Part shown: piece by piece, positions 1 through 8,943 of the stretch
How positions within the stretch are numbered: the stretch's first letter is position 1
How the letters are laid out: every line of letters begins with the position of its first letter
Source: an uncultured Eubacteriales bacterium
Lineage (GTDB): Bacteria > Bacillota > Clostridia > Oscillospirales > Acutalibacteraceae
Direction of reading: 5' to 3'
Assembly: GCA_934457095.1 (NCBI GenBank)
Contig: CAKSHJ010000002.1
Location: forward strand, 69,441 to 133,440
Length of the DNA stretch: 64,000 nucleotides
Position numbers and translations under genes: made by a program
Notes under the pieces: generated by a model
Told to the model about the DNA's origin: nothing
Database searches by the model: none
What the model saw: only the letters and a program-made list of their open reading frames with translations

Positions 1-4
1 TTTG

Positions 5-703
5 TTACCGGGTTTTCTTTTTTATGCCCATTTTCATTTCCACGTTCAGCATTAAATTGAACAGCGAGGATGCAAAGGCCGGATATTTTTGGGTGATCGA
101 TTCCGGGGACAGGCTCGGTACCGTGTTTTTCTCCAGCGGCTGCATGTCGTCTACGGCTTCTCCGCTAATCAGACACGCTGCGTTTGTCTGCGAAATCTCC
201 ATGGAGGCATTGGCAAGTCCGCAGTATCGTTTCAGCGGTGCGGAAAACAGTCCTTGCGGGTTTTTGGGGTTTGCCGAGTATAATAAGCGGAATACCTTAT
301 AAATACACGTGGACAGAAAGGTTGAAATTTCTTTGGTTAAGGCATCGTTGCCGCACTCCTGTAAAATGCCGTAGATGATATGTACCGAATTTAAAATCAG
401 TTTTTTGTTCAGTGTTGCCATTACGCTGCCTTTGCCTACGCCTTTTACTTCTGTATCTTCCGGCAAGTCGTCCACGGTGATGGTAGCGCCCGAGCGGTTT
501 GGAGACCTACCCAGCAGGTAGTCGCAAGAGACATGGTAGAAATTTGCGATTTTGACTACGAATTCCAGACCGCATTCGCGAATTCCCTTTTCGTAGTGCG
601 ACAGCAATGCTTGCGAAACCTGTAATTCCTCGGCCGCCTTTTTTTGGCTAAGACCGCTTTCTTTGCGTAATAATGTAATGATTCTTGGGAATGCCTCGTT
701 CAC
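5..703 (-). CDS. XRE-family transcriptional regulator
   Basis: A 232-residue protein. Residues 7-65 form a Cro/CI-type helix-turn-helix (LSQKKAAEELQVSQALLSHYE), so DNA binding in the cytoplasm is well supported. The C-terminal 160 residues match no domain I recognise and may sense a ligand or mediate dimerisation. Translation starts at GTG 703 with a GGAGG at 711-715. The stop codon lies at 5-7, so the gene is complete. It diverges from the phosphatase gene at 822, and its promoter overlaps a dyad-like sequence, which suggests autoregulation. The target is unknown. Confidence 0.85.
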   Translation of the reverse strand: MNEAFPRIITLLRKESGLSQKKAAEELQVSQALLSHYEKGIRECGLEFVVKIANFYHVSCDYLLGRSPNRSGATITVDDLPEDTEVKGVGKGSVMATLNKKLILNSVHIIYGILQECGNDALTKEISTFLSTCIYKVFRLLYSANPKNPQGLFSAPLKRYCGLANASMEISQTNAACLISGEAVDDMQPLEKNTVPSLSPESITQKYPAFASSLFNLMLNVEMKMGIKKKTR

Positions 704-745
704 ACCCGTACCTCCTTGCCATCGTTTTGGAAATAACTTAACGTA

Positions 746-780
746 TTGTAAAGTATACTACAAAAATAACCATTTGTAAA
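746..780 (-). promoter_or_regulatory. Promoter of the XRE gene with a possible autoregulatory dyad
   Basis: On the minus strand TTTACA (775-780) and TATACT (752-757) are separated by 17 bases. The stretch 746-763 (TTGTAAAGTATACTACAA) carries a GTATAC core with TTGTA and TACAA flanks, slightly asymmetric, covering the -10 box. This is a plausible operator for the adjacent regulator; the link is inference. Confidence 0.5.
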
Positions 781-821
781 GATATTTTCTTCCATATATC
801 TTCTGAAAAAGGAGCAAAAGT

Positions 822-1526
822 ATGAAATCCTACAAAATTCACCTCATTCGACATGGACTTTCCCAAGGGAATCTGCTGGGGCAATACATTGGGATTACCG
901 ATTCCCCTTTGGCTGAGCAGGGGAAAGAACAGCTCAAGGCCTTGGCTGAGCAGTATTCGTACCCGCAGGCGCAGGCGTATTACAGCAGTCCGCTTGCCCG
1001 TTGCGTGCAGAGTCTTGCCGTGCTGTACCCGCAGGCAAAACCTACCGTGATTGCCGATTTTCGCGAATGCAGTTTTGGCAAATGGGAGGGCAAAACCGCC
1101 GAGGATTTGAAGCATGACCTCGAATTTGTAAAATGGGTGGAGAGCGGTTCCTCCACAATGCCTCCCGGTGGCGAGAGAGGCGCTCATTTTATGCAGCGGG
1201 TATGCGCCGCCTTTGAGACATTGGTGCAAAATATGCTCAAAACAGGAGAGCGATCTGCGGTGTTGATGCTCCACGGCGGCGTTATGATGTCGATTTTGTC
1301 TGCCTACGGCCTGCCCAGAGCGCCGTTTTATGACTGGCTGACCGACCCCGGATATGGGTATTCTCTGCGCATTACCCCGGGACTTTGGATGCGCTCGATG
1401 GTGGCTGAGGTGTATGATACGATTCCGGCAAGACACGACCGAAGGGAGCGGGAATATACCGTGGCGGATCTTGCAAGAGAGGCTGCTGACCGTGCTTTTG
1501 GCGGAATGCGGAACGGTGATGTTTAA
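822..1526 (+). CDS. Histidine phosphatase family protein (phosphoglycerate mutase-like)
   Basis: A 234-residue protein of the histidine phosphatase superfamily. The catalytic RHG motif is at residues 10-12 (HLIRHGLSQGN), the second active-site arginine region is YYSSPLARCVQS, and the distal histidine lies in LMLHGGVMMS. Members dephosphorylate small metabolites or act as cofactor-dependent mutases; the substrate cannot be told from sequence. A good AAAAGGAG precedes ATG 822. It is monocistronic in appearance, because the leuA leader promoter begins 16 bases after its stop. Confidence 0.85.
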   Translation: MKSYKIHLIRHGLSQGNLLGQYIGITDSPLAEQGKEQLKALAEQYSYPQAQAYYSSPLARCVQSLAVLYPQAKPTVIADFRECSFGKWEGKTAEDLKHDLEFVKWVESGSSTMPPGGERGAHFMQRVCAAFETLVQNMLKTGERSAVLMLHGGVMMSILSAYGLPRAPFYDWLTDPGYGYSLRITPGLWMRSMVAEVYDTIPARHDRREREYTVADLAREAADRAFGGMRNGDV

Positions 1527-1542
1527 AACAGTATTTTTGCGC

Positions 1543-1572
1543 TTGACAAACGTTGCTGCTTTGGCGTATAAT
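1543..1572 (+). promoter_or_regulatory. Sigma-A promoter of the leuAB T-box leader
   Basis: TTGACA at 1543-1548 and TATAAT at 1567-1572 with an 18-base spacer, directly upstream of the T-box leader. Confidence 0.8.
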
Positions 1573-1579
1573 GAAATTA

Positions 1580-1875
1580 CACATATAAAAAAAGACTGTG
1601 AAGGGAATAAGATATACGGTGCGGTTTGCCAGAGAGTCGGCGGTAGGTGTAAGCCGGCACTGCGCTGTATATGCATAGCTCGTTCCGGAGTTGCCGCTTT
1701 GAATGCCTGCGCATTAGGAGCGGACGCAAGGCTGCGTTATCGGCTGCGTTTTTGTACAAAAGACGGTTGAGGGTTTTTGCAGTTTTATTTTGCGAAAACC
1801 GAAATTTGGGTGGTACCGCGAATGAATTTTCGCCCCAAGCAGCGTAAAATGTCAGGCTGCTGGGGGCTTTTTTAT
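1580..1875 (+). promoter_or_regulatory. T-box leader, probably leucine-specific, upstream of leuA
   Basis: The hallmark T-box GGGTGGTACCGCG lies at 1808-1820 and is followed by an intrinsic terminator (gccccaagcagc ... gctgctgggggc, 1832-1866, then T-run to 1873). Upstream, AGAGAG at 1631-1636 and GGTAGGTG resemble the conserved stem I elements. The CTC at 1679-1681 is a candidate leucine specifier codon, which agrees with the downstream leuA and leuB. The family senses uncharged tRNA and antiterminates. The exact specifier assignment is inference. Confidence 0.92.
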
Positions 1876-1911
1876 TTGCTGTGAATTTTATTTGAAAAGG
1901 AGCGTATTGCT

Positions 1912-3597
1912 ATGAAAAAAGGCTTTCAAAAATATATACCGTTTCAGCCGGTTTCTCTGCCGGACCGCACTTGGCCCGATAAAGTGATTACCAAGGCGCC
2001 TATTTGGTGCAGCGTGGATTTGCGCGACGGGAATCAGGCGCTGGTCAACCCCATGAATTTGGAGGAGAAACTGCTCTTTTTTCAAACTTTGGTCGAGATT
2101 GGTTTTCGGGAAATTGAGGTGGGGTTTCCGTCTGCCTCCGAGACCGAATATGAAATTCTTCGCGCACTCATTGACCGCAATTTGATTCCAGATGATGTTA
2201 CCGTGCAGGTGCTGGTGCAGGCAAGACCTCATTTGATTGAAAAAACCTTTCAGGCCATTGCCGGCGCCAAAAATGTGATTGTCCATTTTTATAATTCAAC
2301 CTCTACCTTGCAGCGCAAGGTGGTGTTTCATACCGATATGCAGGGGGTGATTGACATTGCCGTGGAGGGCGCTAAGTTGATTAAGACGCTCACCGAGCGG
2401 GAGGTTGCCAGAACCGGCGCGAATATTCGTTTTGAATATTCTCCTGAGAGCTTTTCGGGTACCGAGCCCGAAAATGCCGTGCTGATTTGCGATAAGGTGC
2501 TGGAGACTTTGGGCGCAACGCCTCAAAATAAGGTAATTTTGAATTTGCCCAACACGGTGGAGGGGATGATGCCCAATCAGCATGCCGACCAGATTGAATA
2601 TTTTTGCCGCAATCTTAAGGGCAGAGATTGTGCGATTGTAAGCCTGCACCCGCACAATGACCGCGGTACTGCAACGGCTGCTGCTGAGTTGGGTCTGTTG
2701 GCCGGAGCCGACCGTGTGGAGGGAACGCTGTTCGGTAACGGTGAGCGTACCGGCAATGTGGATATTATGAATGTTGCAATGAATATGTACTCGCAGGGGA
2801 TTGACCCCAAACTCGATTTTTCTGAAATCAATCATATTAAAGAGGTTTACGAGCAGTGCACCGAGATGAAGGTACATCAGCGCCACCCGTATGCCGGGGA
2901 GTTGGTATTTACAGCTTTTTCCGGTTCTCACCAGGATGCCATTAACAAAGGCGTGGACTATATGAAACAAACTGATTCTGAATATTGGCAGGTGCCGTAT
3001 TTGCCCATTGACCCTGCCGATTTGGGTAGGCAATATGAGCCTATTATTCGCATTAACAGTCAGTCCGGTAAGGGCGGCGCCGCCTACATTATGCAGCAGG
3101 TTTTCGGTTATCACATGCCAAAGGCTATGCACCCCGAATTTGGCAAAATTGTAAAGGCTGCCTGCGATAAACTCGGCAGAGAAATTATGCCCAAGGAGGT
3201 ATTTGCGCTGTTTGAGCAGGAATACCTGAGTGTGCATAAACCGTACCATTTAAAAACCTACAAAATTTTTGAGGAAAATGATACCGGCAAGGAAACGGTG
3301 GTGCATTTTGAGGGCAATCTGCGTTTTGAGCATACGGACCATCTGCTCAGCGGTACGGGCAACGGGCCTATTGACGCGTTTTTCAATGCGCTGAAAACCG
3401 TGGGTATTACCGATTATCAATTTGTTTCCTACAGCGAACATGCTGTTTCTCAAGGAGCGGATTCCAAGGCCATTTCTTATATTCAGTTGCGGTGCCCCAA
3501 TGGCAGAACCTTGTTTGGTGTGGGGTTGGACAGTAACATCAGTTTGGCTTCGATCAAAGGCATTATTTGTGCGATTAACCGTGTGCAAAAATCATAA
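1912..3597 (+). CDS. leuA: 2-isopropylmalate synthase
   Basis: A 561-residue LeuA of the longer form. It condenses acetyl-CoA with 2-oxoisovalerate, the first committed step of leucine synthesis. The DRE-TIM barrel signature is present early (VDLRDGNQALVNP), with the metal-binding HPHNDRGTA motif near residue 247 and GNGERTGNVD after it. The last 120 residues form the LeuA regulatory domain, ending in a leucine feedback-type fold. ATG 1912 follows AAAGGAG. Expression is governed by the T-box leader in front, and leuB follows 23 bases later in the same operon. Confidence 0.95.
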   Translation: MKKGFQKYIPFQPVSLPDRTWPDKVITKAPIWCSVDLRDGNQALVNPMNLEEKLLFFQTLVEIGFREIEVGFPSASETEYEILRALIDRNLIPDDVTVQVLVQARPHLIEKTFQAIAGAKNVIVHFYNSTSTLQRKVVFHTDMQGVIDIAVEGAKLIKTLTEREVARTGANIRFEYSPESFSGTEPENAVLICDKVLETLGATPQNKVILNLPNTVEGMMPNQHADQIEYFCRNLKGRDCAIVSLHPHNDRGTATAAAELGLLAGADRVEGTLFGNGERTGNVDIMNVAMNMYSQGIDPKLDFSEINHIKEVYEQCTEMKVHQRHPYAGELVFTAFSGSHQDAINKGVDYMKQTDSEYWQVPYLPIDPADLGRQYEPIIRINSQSGKGGAAYIMQQVFGYHMPKAMHPEFGKIVKAACDKLGREIMPKEVFALFEQEYLSVHKPYHLKTYKIFEENDTGKETVVHFEGNLRFEHTDHLLSGTGNGPIDAFFNALKTVGITDYQFVSYSEHAVSQGADSKAISYIQLRCPNGRTLFGVGLDSNISLASIKGIICAINRVQKS

Positions 3598-3620
3598 AAT
3601 TTTGAGTTGAGAGGTGTATT

Positions 3621-4703
3621 ATGAAGGAGTTTCAAATTACCGTGCTAAAGGGCGACGGTATTGGCCCGGAAATTGTGGAGCAGGCAATGAAAGTACTGGA
3701 CAAAACCGCGGAGTTGTTTTCCTTTGCGGTTTGCTACAAAGAAGAGTTGATTGGCGGAGCGGCGATTGACGCTTTCGGGGAGCCGCTGCCGCAAAAAACC
3801 GTGGACGCCTGTAAAGACTCCGACGCTGTTTTGTTAGGCGCTGTGGGCGGTCCCAAATGGGACAGCTTACCCGGAAATGCAAGGCCAGAGGCCGGACTTT
3901 TGGGGATTCGCGGGGCATTGGGACTGTATGCAAATTTGCGCCCAGCCGTTATTTTTGAGCCGTTGCGTGCGGCTTCTCCGCTAAAGCCCGAGATTATTGG
4001 CGATGCGCTGGACATTATGGTGGTGCGCGAATTGACCGGCGGTATTTATTTTGGAGAGCGCGGCAGAGATACCCAAAACGGTGAGGAATCCGCTTATGAT
4101 ACCGAACGGTATTCCGTTTTGGAGGTGGAGCGTATTGCGCGCATTGGCTTTGAACTGGCGCAAAAAAGAAAAAAGCGTCTGTGCAGCGTGGACAAGGCCA
4201 ATGTATTGGAATCCTCGCGTTTGTGGCGCGAGACCGTGACTCAAATTGCCAAGGAATACCCCGATGTTGCGCTGGACTACATGTATGTGGATAACTGCGC
4301 TATGCAGCTTGTGCGTAATCCGCAGCAGTTTGACGTCATTTTGACTTCGAATATTTTCGGCGATATTCTGTCCGACGAGGCCTCGATGATTAGCGGCTCT
4401 ATCGGTATGCTGGCTTCGGCGAGTCTGGGGCAAAATCAATTCGGCCTTTATGAGCCTATTCATGGCAGCGCGCCCGACATTGCCGGTACCGGCAAGGCAA
4501 ACCCCTTGGCTACTATTTTGTCCGTTGCAATGATGCTCAAATATACACTGAACCAGCCGCAGGCCGCATTGGCAATTGAAAATGCCGTTGCCAAAGCGCT
4601 TACCCTTGCCCGGACGCCTGATATTCACGAGCCGGGTTTGCAGGCGGTTAATTGTACCGAAATGGGGCAGCTGGTGTGCAGGTTGCTTTCCGAAATGAAA
4701 TAG
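3621..4703 (+). CDS. leuB: 3-isopropylmalate dehydrogenase
   Basis: A 360-residue enzyme of usual family length that oxidatively decarboxylates 3-isopropylmalate with NAD. It starts with the typical VLKGDGIGPEIVEQ and carries RELTGGIYFG, the metal-binding SNIFGDILSDEASM and GSAPDIAGTGKANP near the C terminus. It is co-transcribed with leuA. The isomerase genes leuC and leuD, which normally sit between or beside them, are not in this window and must lie elsewhere. The gene ends just before a strong terminator. Confidence 0.95.
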   Translation: MKEFQITVLKGDGIGPEIVEQAMKVLDKTAELFSFAVCYKEELIGGAAIDAFGEPLPQKTVDACKDSDAVLLGAVGGPKWDSLPGNARPEAGLLGIRGALGLYANLRPAVIFEPLRAASPLKPEIIGDALDIMVVRELTGGIYFGERGRDTQNGEESAYDTERYSVLEVERIARIGFELAQKRKKRLCSVDKANVLESSRLWRETVTQIAKEYPDVALDYMYVDNCAMQLVRNPQQFDVILTSNIFGDILSDEASMISGSIGMLASASLGQNQFGLYEPIHGSAPDIAGTGKANPLATILSVAMMLKYTLNQPQAALAIENAVAKALTLARTPDIHEPGLQAVNCTEMGQLVCRLLSEMK

Positions 4704-4717
4704 TGCGAAAAGAAAAG

Positions 4718-4760
4718 CCTTTTGCGACAATTGGGAAATTACTGTCGCAGAAGGTTTTTT
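4718..4760 (+). terminator. Intrinsic terminator of leuAB
   Basis: CCTTTTGCGACA and TGTCGCAGAAGG form a long stem followed by TTTTTT. Confidence 0.85.
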
Positions 4761-4763
4761 CCC

Positions 4764-4792
4764 TTGTTTGTACCGCAAATTTGCTATATAAT
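4764..4792 (+). promoter_or_regulatory. Promoter of rsmA
   Basis: TTGTTT (4764-4769) and TATAAT (4787-4792) with a 17-base spacer lie directly after the leuB terminator. Confidence 0.75.
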
Positions 4793-4828
4793 AACAATAG
4801 TAACGGCTTTGCCGTTTTCGGAGGAGCT

Positions 4829-5698
4829 ATGAATAATCTATCGGACATTCGTGTCATCAAAAGTCTGCTTGCCCGGCATGGGTTTCAATTTTCTAAGGCG
4901 TTGGGGCAGAATTTTTTAACCGACCCTGCGGTTTGTCCTAAAATGGCAAAGGAATGCGGTGCGGACGCCACTGTCGGCGTGCTGGAAATAGGGCCGGGCT
5001 TTGGGGTATTGACCAGGGAATTGGCCGTAAGAGCCAAGAAGGTAGTAGCCGTGGAGCTCGATAAACGCTTGCCTGCCGTACTTGCCGAGACCCTTTGCGA
5101 TTTTGACAATGTGAAGGTGGTGCAGGCGGATATTATGCAGGTGGATTTGCATCGGCTGCTTGCTGAGGAATTTGCTGGGCAAAAAGTGGTGGTGTGTGCC
5201 AATTTGCCGTATTATATTACCTCGCCGGTGATTATGCGCTTGCTGGAGGAGCGGCTTCCCATAGAGGCGTTGACGGTGATGGTGCAAAAAGAGGCGGCCG
5301 AGCGGATTTGTGCCGCACCGGGCAGCAGAGCTTGCGGCGCGGTGAGTGTGGCGGTGCAGTATTATAGCGTGCCGCAAATGCTGTTTGAGGTGCCGCGAAC
5401 CTGTTTTTTTCCCGAACCCAAGGTGGATTCTGCAGTGATTCGGCTGCAAATTCGCACAGAGCCGCCCACCCAACTGTATACCGACGAAAAACAATTCTTC
5501 AGACTCATAAGGGCCGCGTTCGGTCAGCGCAGAAAAACCGTGCTCAATGCGCTTAGCGCCGGACTCGGTTTGTCAAAACAGCAGCTTTTGCCGGCTTTAC
5601 AGCAGGCCGGTATTTTGCCTACGGCAAGGGCCGAGCAGTTGAAAATGGAGCAATTTGGCGCGTTGTGCAATGCCCTGTTTGCAGAGCGCAAAACCTAA
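4829..5698 (+). CDS. rsmA: 16S rRNA (adenine1518/1519-N6) dimethyltransferase
   Basis: A 289-residue KsgA/RsmA that dimethylates two adenines in helix 45 of 16S rRNA during 30S maturation. The SAM-binding motif is EIGPGFGVLTREL, preceded by the family signature KALGQNFLTDP, and the catalytic NLPYYITSPV follows near residue 130. ATG 4829 is chosen because it follows CGGAGGAG and gives the canonical N terminus; an in-frame upstream extension would run through the promoter. The small membrane gene begins 12 bases downstream. Confidence 0.95.
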   Translation: MNNLSDIRVIKSLLARHGFQFSKALGQNFLTDPAVCPKMAKECGADATVGVLEIGPGFGVLTRELAVRAKKVVAVELDKRLPAVLAETLCDFDNVKVVQADIMQVDLHRLLAEEFAGQKVVVCANLPYYITSPVIMRLLEERLPIEALTVMVQKEAAERICAAPGSRACGAVSVAVQYYSVPQMLFEVPRTCFFPEPKVDSAVIRLQIRTEPPTQLYTDEKQFFRLIRAAFGQRRKTVLNALSAGLGLSKQQLLPALQQAGILPTARAEQLKMEQFGALCNALFAERKT

Positions 5699-5710
5699 GG
5701 AGGTGCAATT

Positions 5711-5896
5711 ATGACCGAGAAAGTAAAAATGAAATTGGTATGGATTTTTTTAGGAATAGCCGGTGCATGTACCGTGGCTGCTTGCTTTACCGGACCGTTT
5801 GGAATAGACGCGGTTTCGATTTCCTGTTCGGCGGGCGCTGTTGTATTCGGGCTTTTGGGTATGTGTTTTTTGCTTGCAGACAAACAACTGTTTTAA
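5711..5896 (+). CDS. Small two-helix membrane protein
   Basis: A 61-residue protein with a charged N terminus and two hydrophobic segments (about residues 8-30 and 37-58). AAGGAGG precedes ATG 5711 at good spacing. It sits between rsmA and the DUF308-like gene with short gaps (12 and 27 bases), so it is probably in the same transcript. No family is recognised. Confidence 0.6.
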   Translation: MTEKVKMKLVWIFLGIAGACTVAACFTGPFGIDAVSISCSAGAVVFGLLGMCFLLADKQLF

Positions 5897-5923
5897 TACG
5901 GTCGGTTTGAGGGAGGCTATTGT

Positions 5924-7219
5924 ATGAATCTGAAAACAAAAGTAGTCAACCCGTTGCTTTTGCTGATAACCTCTGTTTTATTTTTGGGTGTTGGCGTTTT
6001 TATTTTAATTGATTACGATTGGGCCTTTCGCGTGTTTATGGCGGGGATAGCTGTTGCAGTTGCAGTGGCCGGCATTGCTCATTCGGCGGGTATTTTTTTA
6101 AAGGAACAATTTTGGCAGGGCATACTGTTTGGCTTTGCCTATGCCGCTGTTGCTGCGGGTTTATTTGTACTTTCGTGGTTTTCGGTTATTCCGGTTGCCT
6201 GGATTTTTGGCTTGTGGTTTTTATGTACGGGTATGATACGCGGCGTAATTTGTATTTATGCCGTGCTCAACCGCAGCGAGGGCAGACTTATAGGCGCGGT
6301 GGTTTGTGTGCTTTCGGTGGGATTTGCCGTGGCGCTGTTTGTCAATCCGTTCATGCAAAATACTGCTGTATTGCGCATGGTGGGTATTTATATGATTTTA
6401 TATGGCGTGGCCGTGTTGTTTGACTTTTTTTCCGAGCTATTCCGGTGGAGCTTGGGGCGCGAAAATACTCTGAGACGATTTCGGATTCCGCTACCGCTGT
6501 TTATTACCGCGTTTATACCGTCTCGTTTGATGACCGGTTTTCACAAATACTTTAAAGAGCATCACGTAAAAGAAACGGTGATTCAGCAGCTCAATGCGCC
6601 GCTCGGTAAACAGCGCGTCGATTTGGAAATTTTTATTCACCTGTGTGGAGAGCATTTCAATGAATTCGGTCATACCGACTTCTGCTTTGGCGATACGGTG
6701 TATTCTTACGGTGCGTATGACGAAACCGAGCATAAATGCTTTGGCATGTTCAGTCGGGGTACTGTTGTGACTGCTCCCAGACAACCCTATATTCACCATT
6801 GTCTTTCGTTTGAAAAGAAAATTTTGGTGGGTTTTGGACTTTGTCTTTCTCCGGCGCAACAGCAAACTGTACGGAATAAAATTTCTGAAATTTTACAAAC
6901 GGCCCAGCCTTGGCAAACCGCATATGAGCAGCGGCAAAACGGTATGCTGCCTCAAACGGCGGTCTGTGAGGATGCCGCAAGTGAGCTGGTAAAGGCTACG
7001 GGCGCTAAAATTTATAAAATTCAGTCGGGGAAATTTAAAACTTATTTTTCCATCAATACCAACTGCGTTAAGCTGGCTGATTATATGACCGGTTCTGCCG
7101 GGCTGGATGTTTTGGATGTAAGTGGTATTGTGACTCCGGGTAGTTACTATGCGCTTTTGAACGATATGTTTGAGCGCGGAGATACCATTGTGATGGCCAA
7201 AACGATTTACCGTAATTAA
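5924..7219 (+). CDS. DUF308-like membrane protein with a C-terminal candidate permuted papain-like domain
   Basis: A 431-residue protein. The first 190 residues hold about six hydrophobic helices in the HdeD/DUF308 style. The soluble C-terminal half contains EHFNEFGHTDFCFGD (about residues 243-257) and, near residue 381, TNCVKLADYM. A histidine in a GH motif followed much later by an NC helix start is the order expected of circularly permuted papain-like (YiiX, LRAT-type) domains. That reading is inference; no substrate can be given. It starts at ATG 5924 with GGGAGG upstream and lies in line with rsmA. Confidence 0.6.
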   Translation: MNLKTKVVNPLLLLITSVLFLGVGVFILIDYDWAFRVFMAGIAVAVAVAGIAHSAGIFLKEQFWQGILFGFAYAAVAAGLFVLSWFSVIPVAWIFGLWFLCTGMIRGVICIYAVLNRSEGRLIGAVVCVLSVGFAVALFVNPFMQNTAVLRMVGIYMILYGVAVLFDFFSELFRWSLGRENTLRRFRIPLPLFITAFIPSRLMTGFHKYFKEHHVKETVIQQLNAPLGKQRVDLEIFIHLCGEHFNEFGHTDFCFGDTVYSYGAYDETEHKCFGMFSRGTVVTAPRQPYIHHCLSFEKKILVGFGLCLSPAQQQTVRNKISEILQTAQPWQTAYEQRQNGMLPQTAVCEDAASELVKATGAKIYKIQSGKFKTYFSINTNCVKLADYMTGSAGLDVLDVSGIVTPGSYYALLNDMFERGDTIVMAKTIYRN

Positions 7220-7232
7220 GTCAGGTCGCATT

Positions 7233-7260
7233 TTGACAAAACGGTGTTTTATGTTACAAT
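7233..7260 (+). promoter_or_regulatory. Promoter of the ABC-F gene
   Basis: TTGACA (7233-7238) and TACAAT (7255-7260) with a 16-base spacer. Confidence 0.7.
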
Positions 7261-7308
7261 GGTAATCGCAAGTTATTTTATTTGAATATTTTACCATTCG
7301 GAGGAGTT

Positions 7309-8901
7309 ATGATAACAGTATCTGATGTAAGCGTCGGTTTTAGCGGCAAGGACCTGTTTTCTCATGTGAATTTATTGTTTACGCCGGGCAATTGTTACGG
7401 CGTAATCGGTGCAAACGGCGCCGGTAAGTCTACTTTTTTAAAGGTATTGTCCGGTCAAATGGAGCCTACCAAGGGCGAGATTGCCATTGACCCAAAATGC
7501 AGAATGTCGGTGCTCAAGCAGGACCACTTTGCTTATGAGCAATTTGCCGTGCTGGACACCATTATGCAGGGAAATGCAAGACTTTATCAGGTGATGCAGG
7601 AAAAGGACGCGCTTTATGCAAAGCCGGATTTCAGCGAGAAAGACGGAGAATTGGCCGCTGAGTTGGAGGCGGAATTTGCCGAGATGAACGGCTGGGATGC
7701 CGAAACCGACGCCGGTAAGCTGCTGCAGGGACTGGGCCTGAAAACCGAGCTGCTGAGCAGTCCGATGAGCGCTTTGACTGAGGGCGAAAAGGTGAAAGTT
7801 TTGTTGGCGCGGGCGCTGTTTGGCCAACCGGACATTATTTTGCTGGATGAGCCCACCAACGGTTTGGATATTCAGTCGATTAACTGGCTGGAAAATTTTT
7901 TAATGGATTATGCCGGAACGGTGATTGTGGTTTCGCATGACCGCCATTTTTTGAATAATGTTTGTACGCATATTGTGGACATTGACTATGGAAAAATTAA
8001 GCTGTATGTGGGCAATTATGATTTTTGGTACGAATCCAGTCAGTTGATGCAGCGGGTCATGCGCGACCAAAATAAAAAGAATGAGGATAAAATTAAGGAA
8101 TTACAGAGCTTTATTCAGCGGTTTTCCGCCAATAAGTCCAAGTCTAAGCAGGCGACTTCGCGTAAAAAATTACTGGAAAAGCTGACGGTTGAGGAAATGC
8201 CGGCCTCGACCCGACGCTACCCGTATGTAGGGTTTCAAATGGACCGAGAGCCAGGTAAAGAGATTCTCTCGGTGGAGGGAATTTCAAAAACCGTGGACGG
8301 CGTAAAGGTGCTCAACAATGTTTCGTTCCGGGTAAATAAGGGTGACAAAATTGCCTTTGTGGGCGAAAATGACATTGCAAATACCACGTTGTTTCAAATT
8401 TTGGCCGGCGAAACGGAACCCGATTCCGGCAGCTATAAATGGGGCGTAAGTACCTCGCAATCATATTTTCCCAAAGACAATTCCGCGTATTTTAACGGCT
8501 GTCAGGAAAGTATTATCAAATGGCTGGAGCAGTATGCGCAGGATACCTCGGAGACCTATTTAAGGGGTTTTTTGGGCAAGATGCTCTTTTCCGGCGACGA
8601 TGTGCAAAAGCAGGTGGGTGTGCTTTCCGGCGGAGAAAAAGTGCGTTGTATGCTTTCTCGAATGATGATGTACGGCTCAAATGTACTGATTTTGGACCAG
8701 CCGACCAATCATCTGGATTTGGAGTCGATTACCGCGGTGAATAACGGTTTGATTGATTTTAAGGGAAATTTGTTATTTGCCTCGCATGACCACCAATTTG
8801 TGCAGACTGTGGCCAACCGTATTATAGAACTTACTCCCGACGGCCTGATAGACCGCATGACCACCTTTGATGAATATTTGGAGGCTATGGGTAAGCAGTA
8901 A
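7309..8901 (+). CDS. ABC-F family ATP-binding protein (YkpA/YbiT-like)
   Basis: A 530-residue soluble protein with two ATPase domains and no membrane segments, as in ABC-F ribosome-associated factors. The first domain has an intact Walker A (GANGAGKST) and LLDEPTNGLD, but its signature is LTEGEK rather than LSGGE. The basic linker (about residues 240-300) is typical. The second domain has LSGGEKVR and LDQPTNHLD, but its Walker A reads GENDIANTT, lacking the lysine. ATG 7309 follows CGGAGGAG; an earlier in-frame ATG lacks a site. Its own promoter and terminator make it a single-gene unit. Confidence 0.9.
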   Translation: MITVSDVSVGFSGKDLFSHVNLLFTPGNCYGVIGANGAGKSTFLKVLSGQMEPTKGEIAIDPKCRMSVLKQDHFAYEQFAVLDTIMQGNARLYQVMQEKDALYAKPDFSEKDGELAAELEAEFAEMNGWDAETDAGKLLQGLGLKTELLSSPMSALTEGEKVKVLLARALFGQPDIILLDEPTNGLDIQSINWLENFLMDYAGTVIVVSHDRHFLNNVCTHIVDIDYGKIKLYVGNYDFWYESSQLMQRVMRDQNKKNEDKIKELQSFIQRFSANKSKSKQATSRKKLLEKLTVEEMPASTRRYPYVGFQMDREPGKEILSVEGISKTVDGVKVLNNVSFRVNKGDKIAFVGENDIANTTLFQILAGETEPDSGSYKWGVSTSQSYFPKDNSAYFNGCQESIIKWLEQYAQDTSETYLRGFLGKMLFSGDDVQKQVGVLSGGEKVRCMLSRMMMYGSNVLILDQPTNHLDLESITAVNNGLIDFKGNLLFASHDHQFVQTVANRIIELTPDGLIDRMTTFDEYLEAMGKQ

Positions 8902-8916
8902 AATTACCCGTAAAAA

Positions 8917-8943
8917 TACCCCCGGTTATGGGGGTGTTTTTTT
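8917..8943. terminator. Terminator between ABC-F gene and the thi operon
   Basis: ACCCCCGGTTATGGGGGT followed by a run of T on the plus strand. The convergent HAD gene ends at 8942, so it may serve both directions. Confidence 0.8.

Noticed and set aside
738..1676. 312-codon open frame on the minus strand opposite the histidine phosphatase
   Set aside because: It is antisense to a well-supported gene, runs through the leuA promoter, and its product has the Arg/His-rich make-up of a shadow frame.
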